From contig OZ199840.1 in NCBI GenBank assembly GCA_964304625.1, forward strand, positions 1,922,001 through 1,986,000: a stretch of DNA of 64,000 bases, written 5' to 3'. Of the stretch, positions 1 to 13,472 are shown in pieces. The position numbers and the translations under genes were made by a program. The notes below the pieces were generated by a model. It did not search any database and was not told the DNA's origin. It saw only the letters and a program-made list of their open reading frames with translations. Source of the stretch: Kudoa neothunni. Lineage: Eukaryota > Cnidaria. Numbering within the stretch: the first letter of the stretch is position 1; each line of letters opens with the position of its first letter.

Positions 1-905
1 TCGTATCCATAGCTGCCATTGTTCATAAAAAAACTGTGGTCAACGGAACCACTGTAGTAGGGGTTGGACGGGGAATGATGTGGAGGAGGAGGGGGAGGAG
101 GAGGAGGAGGAGGCGGTGGTATTGATTGTTGACCGCTGAAATGATGACTACCCATGGGGTTGTTAGGATGACGATGGGAACCTCCATTATTCATTATGGT
201 TGGAGAAGTGTGATTGGGCGGTATATGACTCCCGTAATAATTAGGATTGTTGCTGTAATAATGAGTAGACCCATTGAAATTCATATTTTGGTGACTGAGA
301 GGGTTGTGTTGTTGTAGATTGTTGTGGAAATTGGATGGGTGTGAGCTGAGATGATTGTTCATAGCATTTGATTGAGATGGCGGTCCATTGTAGAAAAAGT
401 TATCGTTTGTTCCACCCATATTGGACACATTGGACATATTAGATAATTGATTGTTATCTCGGCAATTTGCAGGATATGCATTCACGTTCATTGGATTATT
501 ATACGTTATGGCGGTGTTATTGGAATCAAGTGACTGTTGATAATTGAAAGTTTGGTTGGGATGCGAAAACACATTGTCCACAGAACCGGTGTTGGACAAA
601 TCAGGAAGAGAAACCTTTTCGGCTGGATCGGGCGTGGGAAGACCGGAGTCTACAGCAGCTTCAGTTATGATATCAGAAGTGGTGGTGGTAGGCGGTTGTG
701 TGGTGTTTTCAACCAAGTCTCTACCATCCACGATGTCACTTTCGTTAATTATCAGCTGTTCGTTGTTGGAGATGTTAGGAGATGGACTACTGGAATTGGT
801 GGATAAATTTGGGGATGTTGGAGACTCAATCAACGGCTGACAATCAGCAGCACTGTTATCTTTACTTTGCTCATTAGATGGAACACTTATATCGTTGGAA
901 TCCAT
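1..905 (-). CDS. Asn/Pro/His-rich low-complexity protein, N-terminal part (cut by window edge)
   Basis: The reading frame is open from an ATG at 905..903 to the window edge, about 301 codons, so the gene continues to the left. The first ~120 residues are Ser/Asn/Thr-rich with acidic patches. Residues ~120-270 are Asn/Gln/His/Tyr/Met-rich, with many NN, SN and HP pairs. A run of about ten prolines follows near residue 260, then more Asn/Tyr/Gly-rich sequence. No folded domain is visible. Such tails are common at the N-termini of transcription and chromatin regulators or RNA-binding proteins, so a nuclear role is only a guess. The long stop-free frame and balanced codon use contrast with the AT-rich spacer upstream, which supports real coding sequence. 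Function unknown. Confidence 0.7.
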   Translation of the reverse strand, partial: MDSNDISVPSNEQSKDNSAADCQPLIESPTSPNLSTNSSSPSPNISNNEQLIINESDIVDGRDLVENTTQPPTTTTSDIITEAAVDSGLPTPDPAEKVSLPDLSNTGSVDNVFSHPNQTFNYQQSLDSNNTAITYNNPMNVNAYPANCRDNNQLSNMSNVSNMGGTNDNFFYNGPPSQSNAMNNHLSSHPSNFHNNLQQHNPLSHQNMNFNGSTHYYSNNPNYYGSHIPPNHTSPTIMNNGGSHRHPNNPMGSHHFSGQQSIPPPPPPPPPPPPPHHSPSNPYYSGSVDHSFFMNNGSYGY

Positions 906-1726
906 TGTTAATTATGTGTGTATGTGCAGATGTCTACAAAAGTACATGAAAACTTGTGTAGGTATAAACAAGTGGTATATAAACCACATCCATGGACAAC
1001 GACAACAAGCCAATATAAAACAAAACATACTTGAAGATAGAAAAGGATAACACACAACTCGAACAATTATATCCAAACCAGATAGAAAATAGTTACAAAT
1101 TATAAAAAAGGCACTACAAATGATAGTTATATTCAATTGAAATCGGTTGATAGAAACTGTGGTTGCTTACATTGGTTTAGAATGACAACGGCAGGAACAC
1201 CTGTATAACGCAATAGACTTTAGGATAAGAGATGCGCACGTATAAGGATTATATTTAATCCTCCGTAGTACTCGCAGTTAAACTGGGAGCTTGTATTTAA
1301 TGCCGGTTTAAGGCGTATGATAATGATTATGAACAACACCTACTAGGTGTTGCAACCTATCGGCAACTTAAGTTAATTGGTGATTACACAACACTTATAC
1401 AAATACTGCCGGTATTATTAGGCATTATTAGATTGGGTGGCAATATCGATCGATCGATCGATCGATCCAATGTACACATGTACCACATCGGAACGTTTCA
1501 ATTGCATCCCACGCAGACAACGCCCACATAAACTTACAGCACAACTAACTAGTTGGTATCTCGCCTGGTTGTTTTTCACTGGCTGACAACATAATCTACG
1601 CTTAGATAAATGCGATATCGCTTGTGTATAAAATGATTTGGTTGCGCGTATCGTACACAATCATAACGCCGAACTATTAAACAGTATAACGCTACAAATT
1701 AGGAGATTGCACAGCAATCGAGTTAG
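906..1726. other. Intergenic spacer
   Basis: No convincing coding sequence. It holds a short (GATC)n tract near 1446-1468 and probably the 5' flank of the Asn-rich gene and the 3' flank of NOP16, both of which read leftward. Confidence 0.5.
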
Positions 1727-2460
1727 CTAATACGATCGTTGATATTGTGTGAGATATTGGTTGAAATTGGGTGATTGTTGTAGTAGGCGACACTTTCGTT
1801 TAAATTTGCCACTTGTCCATAGAAACTTGTTGTTTTTAACGTCCAATGCCATCGCCTACACATATAAACACCTCATTAAAAAAGTATTATCGCTACTTAA
1901 AGATTTTATTTATAATCTCTTATATAAACGTATAATAGGGATTTGTCATGAGGCATTATTATTACTTCAAAATTATCATCACCATGCAACTCCATCATCT
2001 TCAACACAAACAGCGCTTCACTCTTAGAAAACTTTCGACTTTTTGAATCGAATAAATAATTATCGCTGGAGGCGTTAGAATCTTCTGCGTGGGAAATGTT
2101 GCAGCCTGTCAACAACGATCTGCTGCTAATGCGTTCTACCTCGTTAGAGGAAAGGTTATTAACCAAAGACGTTAACGAATCCGAGCTGATTGGGATAGGA
2201 CCAGCTGTTTTTGCTACCGTCGGTGGGTTGTTCTCTAAGGTTGATTGACGTGGCCTCATCGATATTTCCTCAAGAACAATATCAAGGTGGGGATGTTGAC
2301 CACCGCCAATAACTGTAGAAATAGAAGCACGAATCTTGTTTGAGTTGTTTTTAAGATGCCGCTTTGCTATTTGAATAGGCCTAGATATTTTTCGAACCTG
2401 CTTTTTGTTAAGACGCTGATTTCGGTTCCGCCTGGACTTTCTAGCTCTTACTCCGGCCAT
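1727..2460 (-). CDS. NOP16: NOP16-like nucleolar ribosome biogenesis protein (2 exons)
   Basis: Proposed CDS is complement(join(1727..1855,1966..2460)), 207 aa. Exon 1 opens with a very basic N-terminus (MAGVRARKSRRNRNQRL), as in NOP16, then a Ser/Asn-rich linker. It ends in a motif reading LKMMELHGDDNFE, which matches the family's conserved C-terminal helix (MVENHGEDYKAMA-like). A 110-nt intron, GTAATA...TGTAG (1856..1965), joins it in phase 0 to exon 2, which starts AMALDVKNNKFLW and so continues the family motif (AMARDEKN). NOP16 acts in 60S subunit maturation in the nucleolus. The joined length is close to the usual ~180-230 aa. The assignment rests on the C-terminal motif and the basic head; the middle is not conserved. 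Confidence 0.65.
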
Positions 2461-3176
2461 TCTGCCTGCGTGCGGTCGTCAATACTCACTTGTCGTTCTA
2501 TTAGGGGCTAACTAATGGTCCGATTAAGAGAAAAGTAACGAGGTTAATTTTAAGGATGGTAGTTGTCGTACTTGAAACACCATGCTTTAAATGTTTTTTT
2601 GACTAAGAATTATTGAGCTTTTTATTTTTTAAATTTTGTTGATAAATTATTCGATCTGGTAGACTATTGTGTGATAATGTGTTTAGTGTGAAGTATGAAA
2701 TTGATTGGGTTTGTGTTAATTTAATTAAATCGGTGATTGTAGTTCCTATCTGATTTTCTGTAAAAACTGTTGACTGTAAACAGAGCACACGCTCCCATCT
2801 GACGAGAGATTACTTTTAATATCACGACTCTACCGAAGGTTTAAGAGATCAACTTATACTGATCTTTATTTAATCCATTTATCCCCTTTTATCATGTTGT
2901 TCCTAGGAATAAATCATGTATTAAATCCTTTAATTTTTTACTGTCGTTCTCTTTAATTATAGTGCGAAAATCGTATAAAAACTGATTCTTAATCATTACT
3001 AGTCAAGCTAATGATTACTTTGAGTGACGAATTCGAGATATTTTTATAGTGTATGACACATGATAACACCACCTGTCTTATTTCATTATTTTTTATTAAA
3101 TTTTTCTATAATAAAACAATATACATACCAATTAGTATTCGCTTTATAATATATAATTTTTTAATCTCGGCATAAT
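2461..3176. other. AT-rich intergenic spacer
   Basis: Nothing coding is supported. It contains the likely NOP16 5' flank and AT-rich simple sequence. Confidence 0.5.
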
Positions 3177-3184
3177 CCCTACTC

Positions 3185-4442
3185 CAATAGTTCTTAAGCT
3201 TTTTTCCTCGCGGAACCCTAATTTGTTCAGTAGCCTTATCACGGACCTCATTTTGTTTTTATGAATTCTCCAAATACACATATAAATATTTAAATCCTTT
3301 CGTTGTTCCCATTTTAACACTTAGTGGAAACGTTAAAAGAGAGTTCAAATTATGGCCAAATTATTTATCCTAAAAGAAATAAAATTTGAATTATATATAA
3401 TGTTAATATTTACTTAATTTAAAAAATCCCGATGTAACAATAATCGGGAGCGAAAGGGAAAACTTGAATTATTTTTCTAATATCCTAAATTTTATTAAAC
3501 TATTCATTAATTAATTACGTAAATTGGTTAAATATGGAAATTAATTAATTAATTTTGTAGTGGTTTTGTATTAAAATATGCATTTAACTATTTTAATCGC
3601 TAAGATATGAATTATTGGTGATATTAAAACAAAAAATTAACAACTATGAACTATGAAATCCTTCCCAGTATTTTTTTTAGAAATTATTAAAATTCTAACC
3701 AAGTATACACAATGACGCATAATGTTTCTAAATAAAAATTGTAATAAAATTTCTCGAATTAGTATACATATGTATGCGTAAATATTTAAAAGAAAAACCA
3801 ATAAATAATTTCCAGGTGAAAAATGCTCATACAATAATCGAAGTATTTTTACTATATAAAATCTCTATTTTTGTTAATTATTGTGTTTATTAAAATAAAT
3901 GGTTAACAAACGAGGAATTATTGTATAATAGAATGCTAGAATAACAACAACAAAATTTTTATACAAATAACAGATATTTAAAGAATATTTGATAGGACTT
4001 TGGATCAATAAACTCAGAATTCTGACAAAGAATTTGAAAGAGTTCTGCGCGTATAAATGATTTCGTGACTTATTTTTTATGGTATCCAGCATGAAAATCT
4101 ATTTTCGCAATAATAGATTGTTGTAAACGAGATAATCATTCTAATTGCACAGTCTACAATATTAAGAAATATTTTTTACAACTTTTAGTTTTTATCCAAA
4201 AACTTAATGAATAAACTTTTTATGGATTTTTTACGAAATACATTATAAACATATTTTTCAATACATATAAAATATTAATGAGAAACAATAAAGCCACACT
4301 ATATTTGAAATTTTGAATAATTACGCTAATGTTAAAAAATACCTCATTATAATGAATGAACGACAATAAAATTGGATTTGGAATTTGTTGAAATCGCTCA
4401 AAGATAACCTGGGGTCAGTGCACCCCAGATTAAAAACCACTG
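3185..4442. mobile_element. Non-autonomous hAT-type element, copy A
   Basis: The left end reads CAATAGTTCTTAAGCTTTTT and the right end reads ATTAAAAACCACTG. These are imperfect inverted ends of the kind hAT elements carry (CAGTGGTTCTTAA-like). The flanking 8-mers, CCCTACTC at 3177-3184 and CTCTACTC at 4443-4450, match at 7 of 8 positions and look like the 8-bp target duplication of hAT insertion. The interior has no transposase frame. A second copy in the same orientation lies at about 57425-58596; interior blocks such as TTTGTTAATTA near 3870 and 57870 are shared. Confidence 0.72.
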
Positions 4443-4450
4443 CTCTACTC

Positions 4451-7400
4451 GAATGGAATCGAGGATAAAACAATTATCTAAAACTCTTAAATTATTCGAA
4501 AATTTAAACGTCAAAGATAATTCAAATTGTTAATAAATATTATATTTTTATATAACATTAAATGAACAAACTTGCAAAGTAGAAATATGTAGTGTACGCT
4601 CGAAGATATCATGTTTTTATATTTTTAAAATATTCAGGAAACTTACAAAGTAAATATTAAATCCGTATCTTAATTTTTTACTTTATAAAAATTTTTTATG
4701 ATTTAGTTTAACGAATAAAAACATCATTGTCATACTTTTGGATGATAAAGTATATATCAATAAATTAATTGTCAGAAATCTAAGTGAAATTAATTATTAT
4801 GAATTAATTTATGATGTGGCTATTTTTGTGATAGATAAGTTTTTAGTTGAGAGTGTTTTTTAATAATGGATTTAAGAAAGAGATGGAGTTATTTTTATTT
4901 TTTTCTTTCTATATATACATGAGGTTTTATTGAATTATATGATATATTTATACATCTAATCATCAGCTTTTTTTATGTTCTATGTTACCAATATATTTAA
5001 TTTAATCTTTTGCTTGAAGCGTCTGAAACAGTTACGAGCGTGGTAGTGCTAATAAGGTGTATCTGCTGTATCCTTGGAATAGTATGTCAAAATATGTTTT
5101 GAATCCTTAAAATATAATCAATCACGATAAATTAAAATTTAGTTCGGATAGATTTTTGAGAGGTTTACTGATGTGTAAGAGAGCATTATTAGCTAGATAA
5201 TAATGGACAATTATGTGAATATACAAAATTTAAAGGTCTGAGTTTTTGATGCATCAATTATTTAAGAGATAAATTTGAACATGTTGATAAAAAATAAATG
5301 AATTTTGTGGTTCACATTCGTCAATGGATTCTGAGAAGTTTTCGGCTGCTTCCCTAACAATAGGATTATGTTAACGCGAGAAAAATCCATCCTTATTTTT
5401 CTTGTTCATCTTTTTTCTATAATCATTTTGAATGTTTTTAATAACTAAAGTTTAGATGTGTTAGGTGATAATAAAATTAGTTTATTTAAAAGCCTTATTA
5501 CATCGTTAGTATTTGGTTTATTGGGACAAAAATCTGTAGTTCAACTAAATTGTTCAAACGATCACTTTTTCAGATTTAAGACTGTCTGTCCCCACAAATA
5601 GAAACTAGTGATCCTTAACAATTATCCACCTGTATAAAATAGAAAACATTACATTTTATTACTGTTTTTATCATTGAGTATATATATATATATATATATT
5701 AATCATTAAGAAAGTTATTTATGCAGAATAAACGACAACCTGTAACTGATGATCGAAACGCTAACATCTAGTATCTAGTATAGCGGATTCGTGTGATGTA
5801 ATCGGGTTTATGTCGTAAATATCAAACCAGTTTTACTGAAATAAAATCTTTTTACTTTTTAAAGTAATTTAATTTTTACAACTGATTTAAATAAAAATAT
5901 AATTGATCAAAATTCAGAATAGTTATTGTTTTTTAAATAATATCACATAATATCACATGGTTCAAAATGCGTAAGTTTTATCGTAAAAATTATAGTTGTA
6001 TTATATTGAGCCGAACAGAATTTGATTTCTAGTAGATTCAAGAAATATTGGTTGAATCTACAAAGTACACTTTGAACTACGAAAACAGACTATTTGGATT
6101 TGGGGGTACGGAAAATACTCGGACTCGAGAAAAGAAGGTTTGAGTAGAAGCCAGGAATTACAAAAATTAATAAAAAATTCTATACGGAATTTATATAATG
6201 TTATATTTTCCTTTGTATTTTAAAAATTACTTAATAGATCATTAGATTTTTAAATATATTTTTTAAATGAGAATTTTGGTAGAGTTAACGAAAAAAGATA
6301 CTAGGAATTTATCTAATAATACGAATAATTCAATTGATCGTTTTAATTTTTAGTTATAATAGCTTATATCTAATATTTATGTTTTTATTTTTTTTAATCA
6401 GTTTAATTATTGATTAAACATAAATAAGAAAATACATTTTATTAAAATTAATTTGAGAGACAATCTAAAATTATTTTATTTATTTTTTCTTACCTAGAAT
6501 AACATTCTTTTCGTGGTGTGAAAATGTAAACAGTTGAATATTTTTTAGAATAAGTTATATATATATGTAATACAATATACTTCGTCACTTTCAGCCTATT
6601 AGTCAAAGCATTATTTAAAATTAAGTAACGTAAGAAAAAGAAAATTTGGCTAAAGATGCTCAATTAATGTATCTCTGTAATTGAGAAACCCACAACTGTT
6701 AATTTTCTTGACATGACGCTCATGAATTTGATGCCTCAACATAGAATATTAAAACTGTGATAATTAAGTGATACAAAAAACTGTATTTTTCAATAATTTA
6801 ACGATTACTTGATACAACTGATTATATAACGGTGACACAACCAATTTTTCACAAGGATTTCTGCCAAAATATATTTAAAACGCAGAAACTAGTATCTGTG
6901 AAGTTTCTATATGTTTCAACTTTTAATATTAATAAATTAGAACTGATGGATTCATTTTTAGTACTTTACAACGGTAGAGAGTTTCACAAGTGAGCATAAC
7001 GAGGTTTAAAAAGAAGTCAGAACAGAATTAAAAACATTTTTGAAACCTGAGGCAATTTTATATAATTATAAAAGAATTTAAAACATTTTAAAGGTTACTA
7101 TTAATTCGTAGAGAAGGATCAACCAAATTAATAATACTTCGCATTAAATAACTTATACATGCTAAAAATTGAGCGGAGACATTTTTTACTGCTATTTATT
7201 ACTCAAATAAGATAAAGTTTAAATTCAATGGCTACTTAGGTTGTGCCTTATTTATTTTAAACTAAAATCAGTCACTTATCGAACGGCATACATGATCATC
7301 GATTAAATCAAAGCATTTTTAAATGAAATTTATTCAAGTGAAAAAGTGGTTAAATATGTGTTCAACATTGATTAAAAAATTGTAAAACTCCCTCCGTCCA

Positions 7401-8069
7401 CGTGGATACAGGAAATGTACGTAAAGAAGAGATTCGATTCCCGGCCCGTTGCGTATGAACCCTGTCTCACTTCATATAAAGATGTGTAAACTCAAAAAAA
7501 ATATTCTCGTTATATATTTTTAATAGATTATTAAACATAATAAGTCCGTTCCATTATTTATTTGTTTAAATTATAAAAATTACTTTAGTAACATGAGTAT
7601 AATTCAATTATGTCAATAAATAAATTATGTGAAAAATCTAAAATTTTATCCAACAAATTTTCGTTTAACTATTAATAAAAAATTAACACGGTCGCCAATA
7701 TTTGTTGAATTTTAAATGAACATCAGACATATGAGGTTAAAAATAAAAGATGATTACATAGATTTCTTTTTATTGTTAAAATATTACAATGACTGAAAAT
7801 GAATTTTTTCAATTATATTTAATAATATGTTTATCTTCGAAATAAATCAAACTCTTCTATTATTTATTTTAGAGTAGTCATTGAGAAATAGAGATCACAC
7901 ATAATCATTGTCGTGGATTTAGGATGGATATAAATATTTTATGTATAGTAGAAAACGATGAAATATATATAAATGGGCGCATTTTTATATTTGAATTGGT
8001 TTCCAATTATAAACAATTCAAATAAACAAAAATTGGTCAATTATTACAATAATACTTAAGAAAGATCAA
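4451..8069. other. AT-rich intergenic spacer, 3.6 kb
   Basis: No frame longer than about 60 codons looks coding. It contains a (TA)n tract at ~5680-5700. At ~7385-7460 there is an island of higher GC with a tRNA B-box-like core (GATTCGATTCC); no complete cloverleaf could be drawn, so it may be a SINE or tRNA relic. Confidence 0.45.
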
Positions 8070-11000
8070 TCAATATTCGGGAATATAATTTTTATTTGGA
8101 AGAAGTACTTCAACTTGGGTCTTTATTTCTGGGTCCAATGATAGCAAGTACTGGTCGAATTGTTTTGGATAAGCATTCTATATGATAATTTAGCATAATA
8201 TAAAAATAACTAAATAGAGATAACCTTTATTTTCTCGGTGGATTCTATAACAATTTCCGAGAATTTCTCGTCATAATATTTCGATAGGACATGAACAGAA
8301 AACTCCAAAACAAGCGGAAGTAAATTATCGAATTCAATATCTTTATTTGGAATATACGTGAAAATATCATTGAGCACATTGTGTATGAAAGTTATCCAAA
8401 TTTTAGATCTCTTAGATTTGGGGTATTTCAGGAGTATTGTTAGCATGGGGTAAATGGCGGGAATTATTTGTACTTTATAGGTAGGTAGAACATCATGGAT
8501 AAAAAATTGAACCGCATCTATTGGAGTTTCAAAAAAATATTTTATATCACCTAGTTGGGGTTCCAAAAATCTTTGTACGAGATTATTTTCAGATTTAGCT
8601 GCTTCGTCGGTAATTTCAATTATGCGATTTATTTTATTTTTAAAAATTTCACCAATAAACTTGATATCAGAAAATTCCAATGCATCCATAAATTTTGGTA
8701 TAGTTATACATTTCTTGAAACTGTGGATTATCCGAAACGTTTTAAAGTCGGATCCGCGCTCTATCAATTGTAAAATTGTATTTTTGAGGCCATTGTGCCA
8801 GGTATTTTTTGCCTCTTGGCCACCTCCGAAAACACAAGCAGTTCTCAACAACAGATGAACACCTTCAGTAATGTATGCATAATCACATCTTCCTCCGATA
8901 TTGCTTAGTATCTGTTCAACAATCTTCAGACAATTTATAACACATTCAGAGAATTTCCATTCGGAATTTTCAACCAACCTCATGACAAACAAGCATAACA
9001 AATAAATTCCTCCATCACGTTCCCCAGGAAAACATTCGGTGCAACCAAGCGGATGACGGTCTCTAAAGAAGTTATTCTTGTCCTCTTCGCCAAGTTCCAA
9101 AATCATCTTATTGATATTGGAGAGGTAGTTTATGAAAGCCGATGCGATCTTCGGCCTTAGGGATTCAAAACATTTGGTTTGGTATCCAAGAAAAGAAATT
9201 GACAGAATAAAAAGACATGATGGAACCTCCAATTTACCAGGAAACAACTTATGAGAAACGCTAGAACCTTTAACATAATTCGAAATTATAGGAGTGAGTT
9301 TTTTGGTGAAATTAAATGGGTTAGTTGATGCAGTTTGACATTTAATTGAAGCAGTTTTATGAAGGCATTTTAACACATTAGGAACTAAATCATGAAGACC
9401 CGGATTCAACATAATCGTATCCATCATAATGAGGAGGTTGATAATAATTTCAGGAATGTATGGCTCAATTTCATCGCCCAAATATTCGTAGATAGGATCA
9501 CTGTTGTCGATGATTAATTCAACCAATAGCCTTCGTAAATTGAGTTCTTCATATTTGAACAACTCACCAAAATATTCCATTAAATATCGAGCACCATTTT
9601 CAGGCCTTATTTTTTGCTCGTGTATGTTGAATTTACCAGGAATCCGTCCGAAAGACTTGAGGGATAGTATTTTAACGTTTAATGATTTTGAAAGCAACCC
9701 AATGTCAAATAAACTACGTTTTATTCTACTGTGTAATTCAACGAAATCTGGTTCTGGGAAATGAAGACACAAAGCTCTGTAGGTGTCAACTGCAAAACAT
9801 CCGACAATGGAATTAATACTTAAAGAATAATTGCATAATTTCTTCCTCACTTCATAGGGATCGAAGTCTTCCACATCCCTGGAAATTTGGAAAATTACCT
9901 TGAGTAAACGCATGGCTACAACCTTGCGTCTCCAATCGTCGGATTTTAAAAGCTTTGAAGCTCTGTCTTGAAGTATTGGATACATAGTTTCCATCGGCCA
10001 CAAAAGAGTGATACTTTTAAGGCAACTATGTGCTTGAGAAGCATCTTGTGACAAACGTACCTCTTCACATTTATAATAATCCTGAAACTCCTCCTTGGTC
10101 AAACTCGAATAGCACCGTGCCTGAAAATTCAATAAACTATCCACGATCACTGGTATATAGTCTTCCCAGTATTGTTCTGTGAATTCGGGATATTCTCTAA
10201 TAAAAAGTTCCAACCAATAGTATATTTCTAAAGCCACTGATTTCTCAATGTTTGTGTTATTTAGAATTGAGATAATTCTTCGAATCATCTTTTTCGAGTA
10301 CATCTTAAATATGTGGGAATTACTCTTGAAAACCTCAACTAGGTTTTTCATAAAGTCCAAAGCATTCAAAGTCAAAACTATCTCTTCCATTACATCAAAT
10401 AGATGAGGAACCAATTTGGCAAAGGTTCCGGTACAAAGATTTGATCGACCAACTCTCTGAAATAATTTCTGTAGTATCTTCATTGCACAAAATATCACCT
10501 GTATTTGGCATAAATTTATTTTATTTCAAATTTATTAATTCTGTGGTAATTTTAATATTAAAATATGCTATTTAATCAATATTTGTTTTCATCTTTAATT
10601 TCGTTATGCAACTAATGCAAAGAAAGGCATACTTGAGGTTTATTACGGTGTTCTCTAAGACAACTAATCAATAATGCTTTGTACTGTGCTAATCGTTGTC
10701 TCTTATTTCTCCCCAATAATTTGTAAGCGTTCCTATGTAACATATAACGATTAATCAGTCCTAATCGATAAATATTCCACTTACGCCACTTGCGTTACTA
10801 TAATTTTGGTAAGGTCAGCACGATTGGGCGGTTCACAACAGATAATTAAATCAACAAATATTTCCCATTTCTCCGTTCTATCATTATTAATAACTCCAAC
10901 AAGACATACGAACAGCGAAAATAATTCTTGTTGAAAACCCGCTTTTTCTTCGTTCTTTATAAGTCGTAATATGCGACACTTGGAGTCATTGATCAAAGAT

Positions 11001-11337
11001 TGGGAAATCTCTTCTTCAATCATCCAATTAGCAAATATCGATTTGAGCATTAGGGTGGCCTTCTTCTTAAGCTAAAACTAGTGTTATTAACGTTAGAAAG
11101 TACGCCTTCACTTCCATAGATTTCTGCGAGGATAAAACGTTGAGTAAAAGTTCCACATTAGTTCCAGTTGGCTTTGAATTGATAAGTATCTAGATATTGT
11201 ATTTTCATCTCAATAATCACCAGTGTAAATACTTTCGCCTGGTGATCCTCATATCCACCCTCTGAATCCAGTTGGTTCAGTGATGAACAAAAACTTTCAA
11301 AATCAAATGGTTTATTTTCCTTATCATCCGCACTCAT
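8070..11337 (-). CDS. IPO5: Importin-5-like karyopherin beta (6 exons)
   Basis: Proposed CDS is complement(join(8070..8177,8225..10498,10633..10732,10785..11071,11112..11189,11233..11337)), 983 aa. All junctions are GT-AG and in phase. Introns are 47, 134, 52, 40 and 43 nt. It is a HEAT-repeat nuclear import receptor that would bind cargo and RanGTP. The N-terminus aligns with IPO5 (KKKATLMLKSIFANWM vs QMAAVLLRRLLSSAF). The region reading ALEIYYWLELFIREYPEF matches the IPO5 block LALEVIVTLSE. Later IIHSFKKCI and IPAIYPMLTILLKYP match IPO5 in order. The last exon ends LSLDPEIKTQVEVLL, as IPO5 ends LSPEQQAAIQELL. It is about 110 residues shorter than human IPO5, and the acidic loop is much reduced. 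RANBP6 or importin-4 are less likely alternatives. Confidence 0.8.
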
Positions 11338-13472
11338 AATGATCTTTCTAATGGGAAATTAAAATAGTTTATATTTTAATGTACTAAAATTTAGCGTTCA
11401 CTTTTATTAAGCTAAAATATTAAAATAATTGTTCGTGAGATGATTACGAATTTTAATGGCACCGTCACTGTGATTATGATTATCGATCGAATATTGTATA
11501 GGGTTATCTAATTTCTATGGTATCCCCGTTAAGATATAGCCTAGAAACTTGGTTTGAAATGTGGCCATTTATTGTTAAATTTCAAGACTGTATAAAGTTA
11601 TTAATTCATTTGAAAATCAAGGAGATGATTGTAAAAAACTCATTCTATAATATCATTTTTTAGCACAAAATCTCATCTATACACTTTTATAAGTATGAAG
11701 GATTAAAATAATTTATTTTTTAGTTATAAAGTGAATATATGTAAATTAAAATCGAATAAATACTTTTTAATAATAATATTAAATTATTCAATTGAACTAC
11801 ATTTTCGACTTATCTTATCTGGCCATAGTTAAAAATTTAAAGAATTACACAAAAATTATAGATTACTGGTTGAGAACGAACGATAAATATTATTAAAAGT
11901 TTATAAATCTGATAAAAACTCCTTAGCGTTGTTTCCAAGTGTGACTAAAAACTCAGGAATTGTGGTTATCGACTTTAGCCGATGTTATCCTCCTTCTAAT
12001 GTTCAGTATTTTAATTTTGATCTACTCAATATTTGATAAGCTATTTTGAAAGACAAAAACTATTGGCACTGTAAAATTTAATCCTAAACGGCATGTACAC
12101 ATGTCTGATGTAAATTTTTAATCACATTAAACCTTGATCGCAACCTCTATACAGATTTAATTTTTTAGGATTTGCTATATTTAACCTTTAATGTACTGAA
12201 AATCGACTGCATTCCGATGGGCTCTGGGGTAGAAATATATCTTACGTTTTTATTTGATCATTTGTTACAACAAAGTCTCGTAAGAAGCAATACTGAAAAG
12301 TTTAACGAATATGAAAAAAGAATAATGTGTTACAACGTAAATAAATTCGTTAATAATCTCGAGAATCCTACGAATACCACTTTTGTCAACAATCGTCACA
12401 TTAGATTTAAGGCAGATTTCGATTGATCGTGTTATTCTAATTAAATAGTTTAGAATTAGCATGTAAATCTACACAACTTCTTAGCCTATATTTTTTGCCG
12501 TAAGTAATCCGCATTTAATGTAAGCAAGCTCCACAATCATTTATTAGGCGGTCCTTACACTAATATTTATTGCATATTGCACACACTACATTGGTTATTT
12601 ACTCCATTTTCTTAAAAATGGGATTGTAGGTAGTTTTGGATTTTTGGTCACCACGTTTCTTTCTATGAGTAGGCCATATAATAATTTCGAATCCATTTCA
12701 AGAACTTTCTCCGGAATATATCATCACCAAAAACCCGTTTATATACAGAATCACGAGGTCTTTTTACAGTTTGTAAGTGTTATATCGTAGAATCTAGATT
12801 ACAAAAATCCTAAAATTCGTCATTTAGGCTAAAAAATATTTATTCTTTAGTTTATAAATAATATTATCTTGAATAAACACAGGTGATCTTAGAAAGTTCG
12901 AAACTATAAATGCTGAATTATCCAATAAGCAAAGTCTCCGGGGGTAGTTTTCTACTCCAAATCCATTAGAGGGTTAATTACTACTGGTTCTAAGAGTTAT
13001 GTTGTGGGCCAGGTATAATTAATTAGAGTTAGAACTGGTGACACCTAAGTCTTTATTAACATGCAAACAGAGACGTTCTTTTTATATTTGTAATCATTCA
13101 TTAATAAAAAAACTTTCAAATTGTAATTATTAAATCTAATACATTAAAAAGACTCTGCATAGGGAGTTTATTTTATCTCACATTTAATTTATATATAGAT
13201 AGATGGAATTGTTAAATTAATTGTTGATTAGAGCATATAAGGTAGAATTTTAACTCTTTCGCGTCCTGTGTGCATTTAAATGCACACCAATAAAATTAAA
13301 AAAATCAAGAATCGCTAAATTTTTACGGAATTTATGGAGATATAAAAACAATTAAAGGAATATTTCAATATCTTCAAGTTACATATGTATCCGCCTACGA
13401 GCTCAAATTTTTACCACATGCGTACATGTGTACTTAGGGCATACACACAGTCATTCGTCATTATATGTATAC
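11338..13472. other. Intergenic spacer with a possible piggyBac end
   Basis: No gene is supported. At 13251-13290 there is a TTAA followed by CTCTTTCGCG and then a perfect 20-bp palindrome at 13268-13287 (GTGTGCATTTAAATGCACAC). This is the layout seen at the piggyBac-like ends elsewhere in the window. I found no matching right end. Confidence 0.4.

Noticed and set aside
126-840. Forward-strand frames of 63-98 codons over the first kilobase
   Set aside because: They are shadows of the long reverse-strand Asn/Pro-rich coding sequence and have no domain content.
912-1136. Reverse frame of 74 codons rich in Cys/Phe/Ile
   Set aside because: Composition is that of random AT-rich DNA; it lies upstream of the start of the Asn-rich gene and has no splice logic linking it.
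1446-1468. (GATC)n run as a regulatory site
   Set aside because: Simple tandem repeat; nothing indicates a specific function.
3637-4092. Two hydrophobic reverse frames (65 and 72 codons) inside the hAT element
   Set aside because: They lie in a non-autonomous transposon, match no transposase, and have AT-driven composition.
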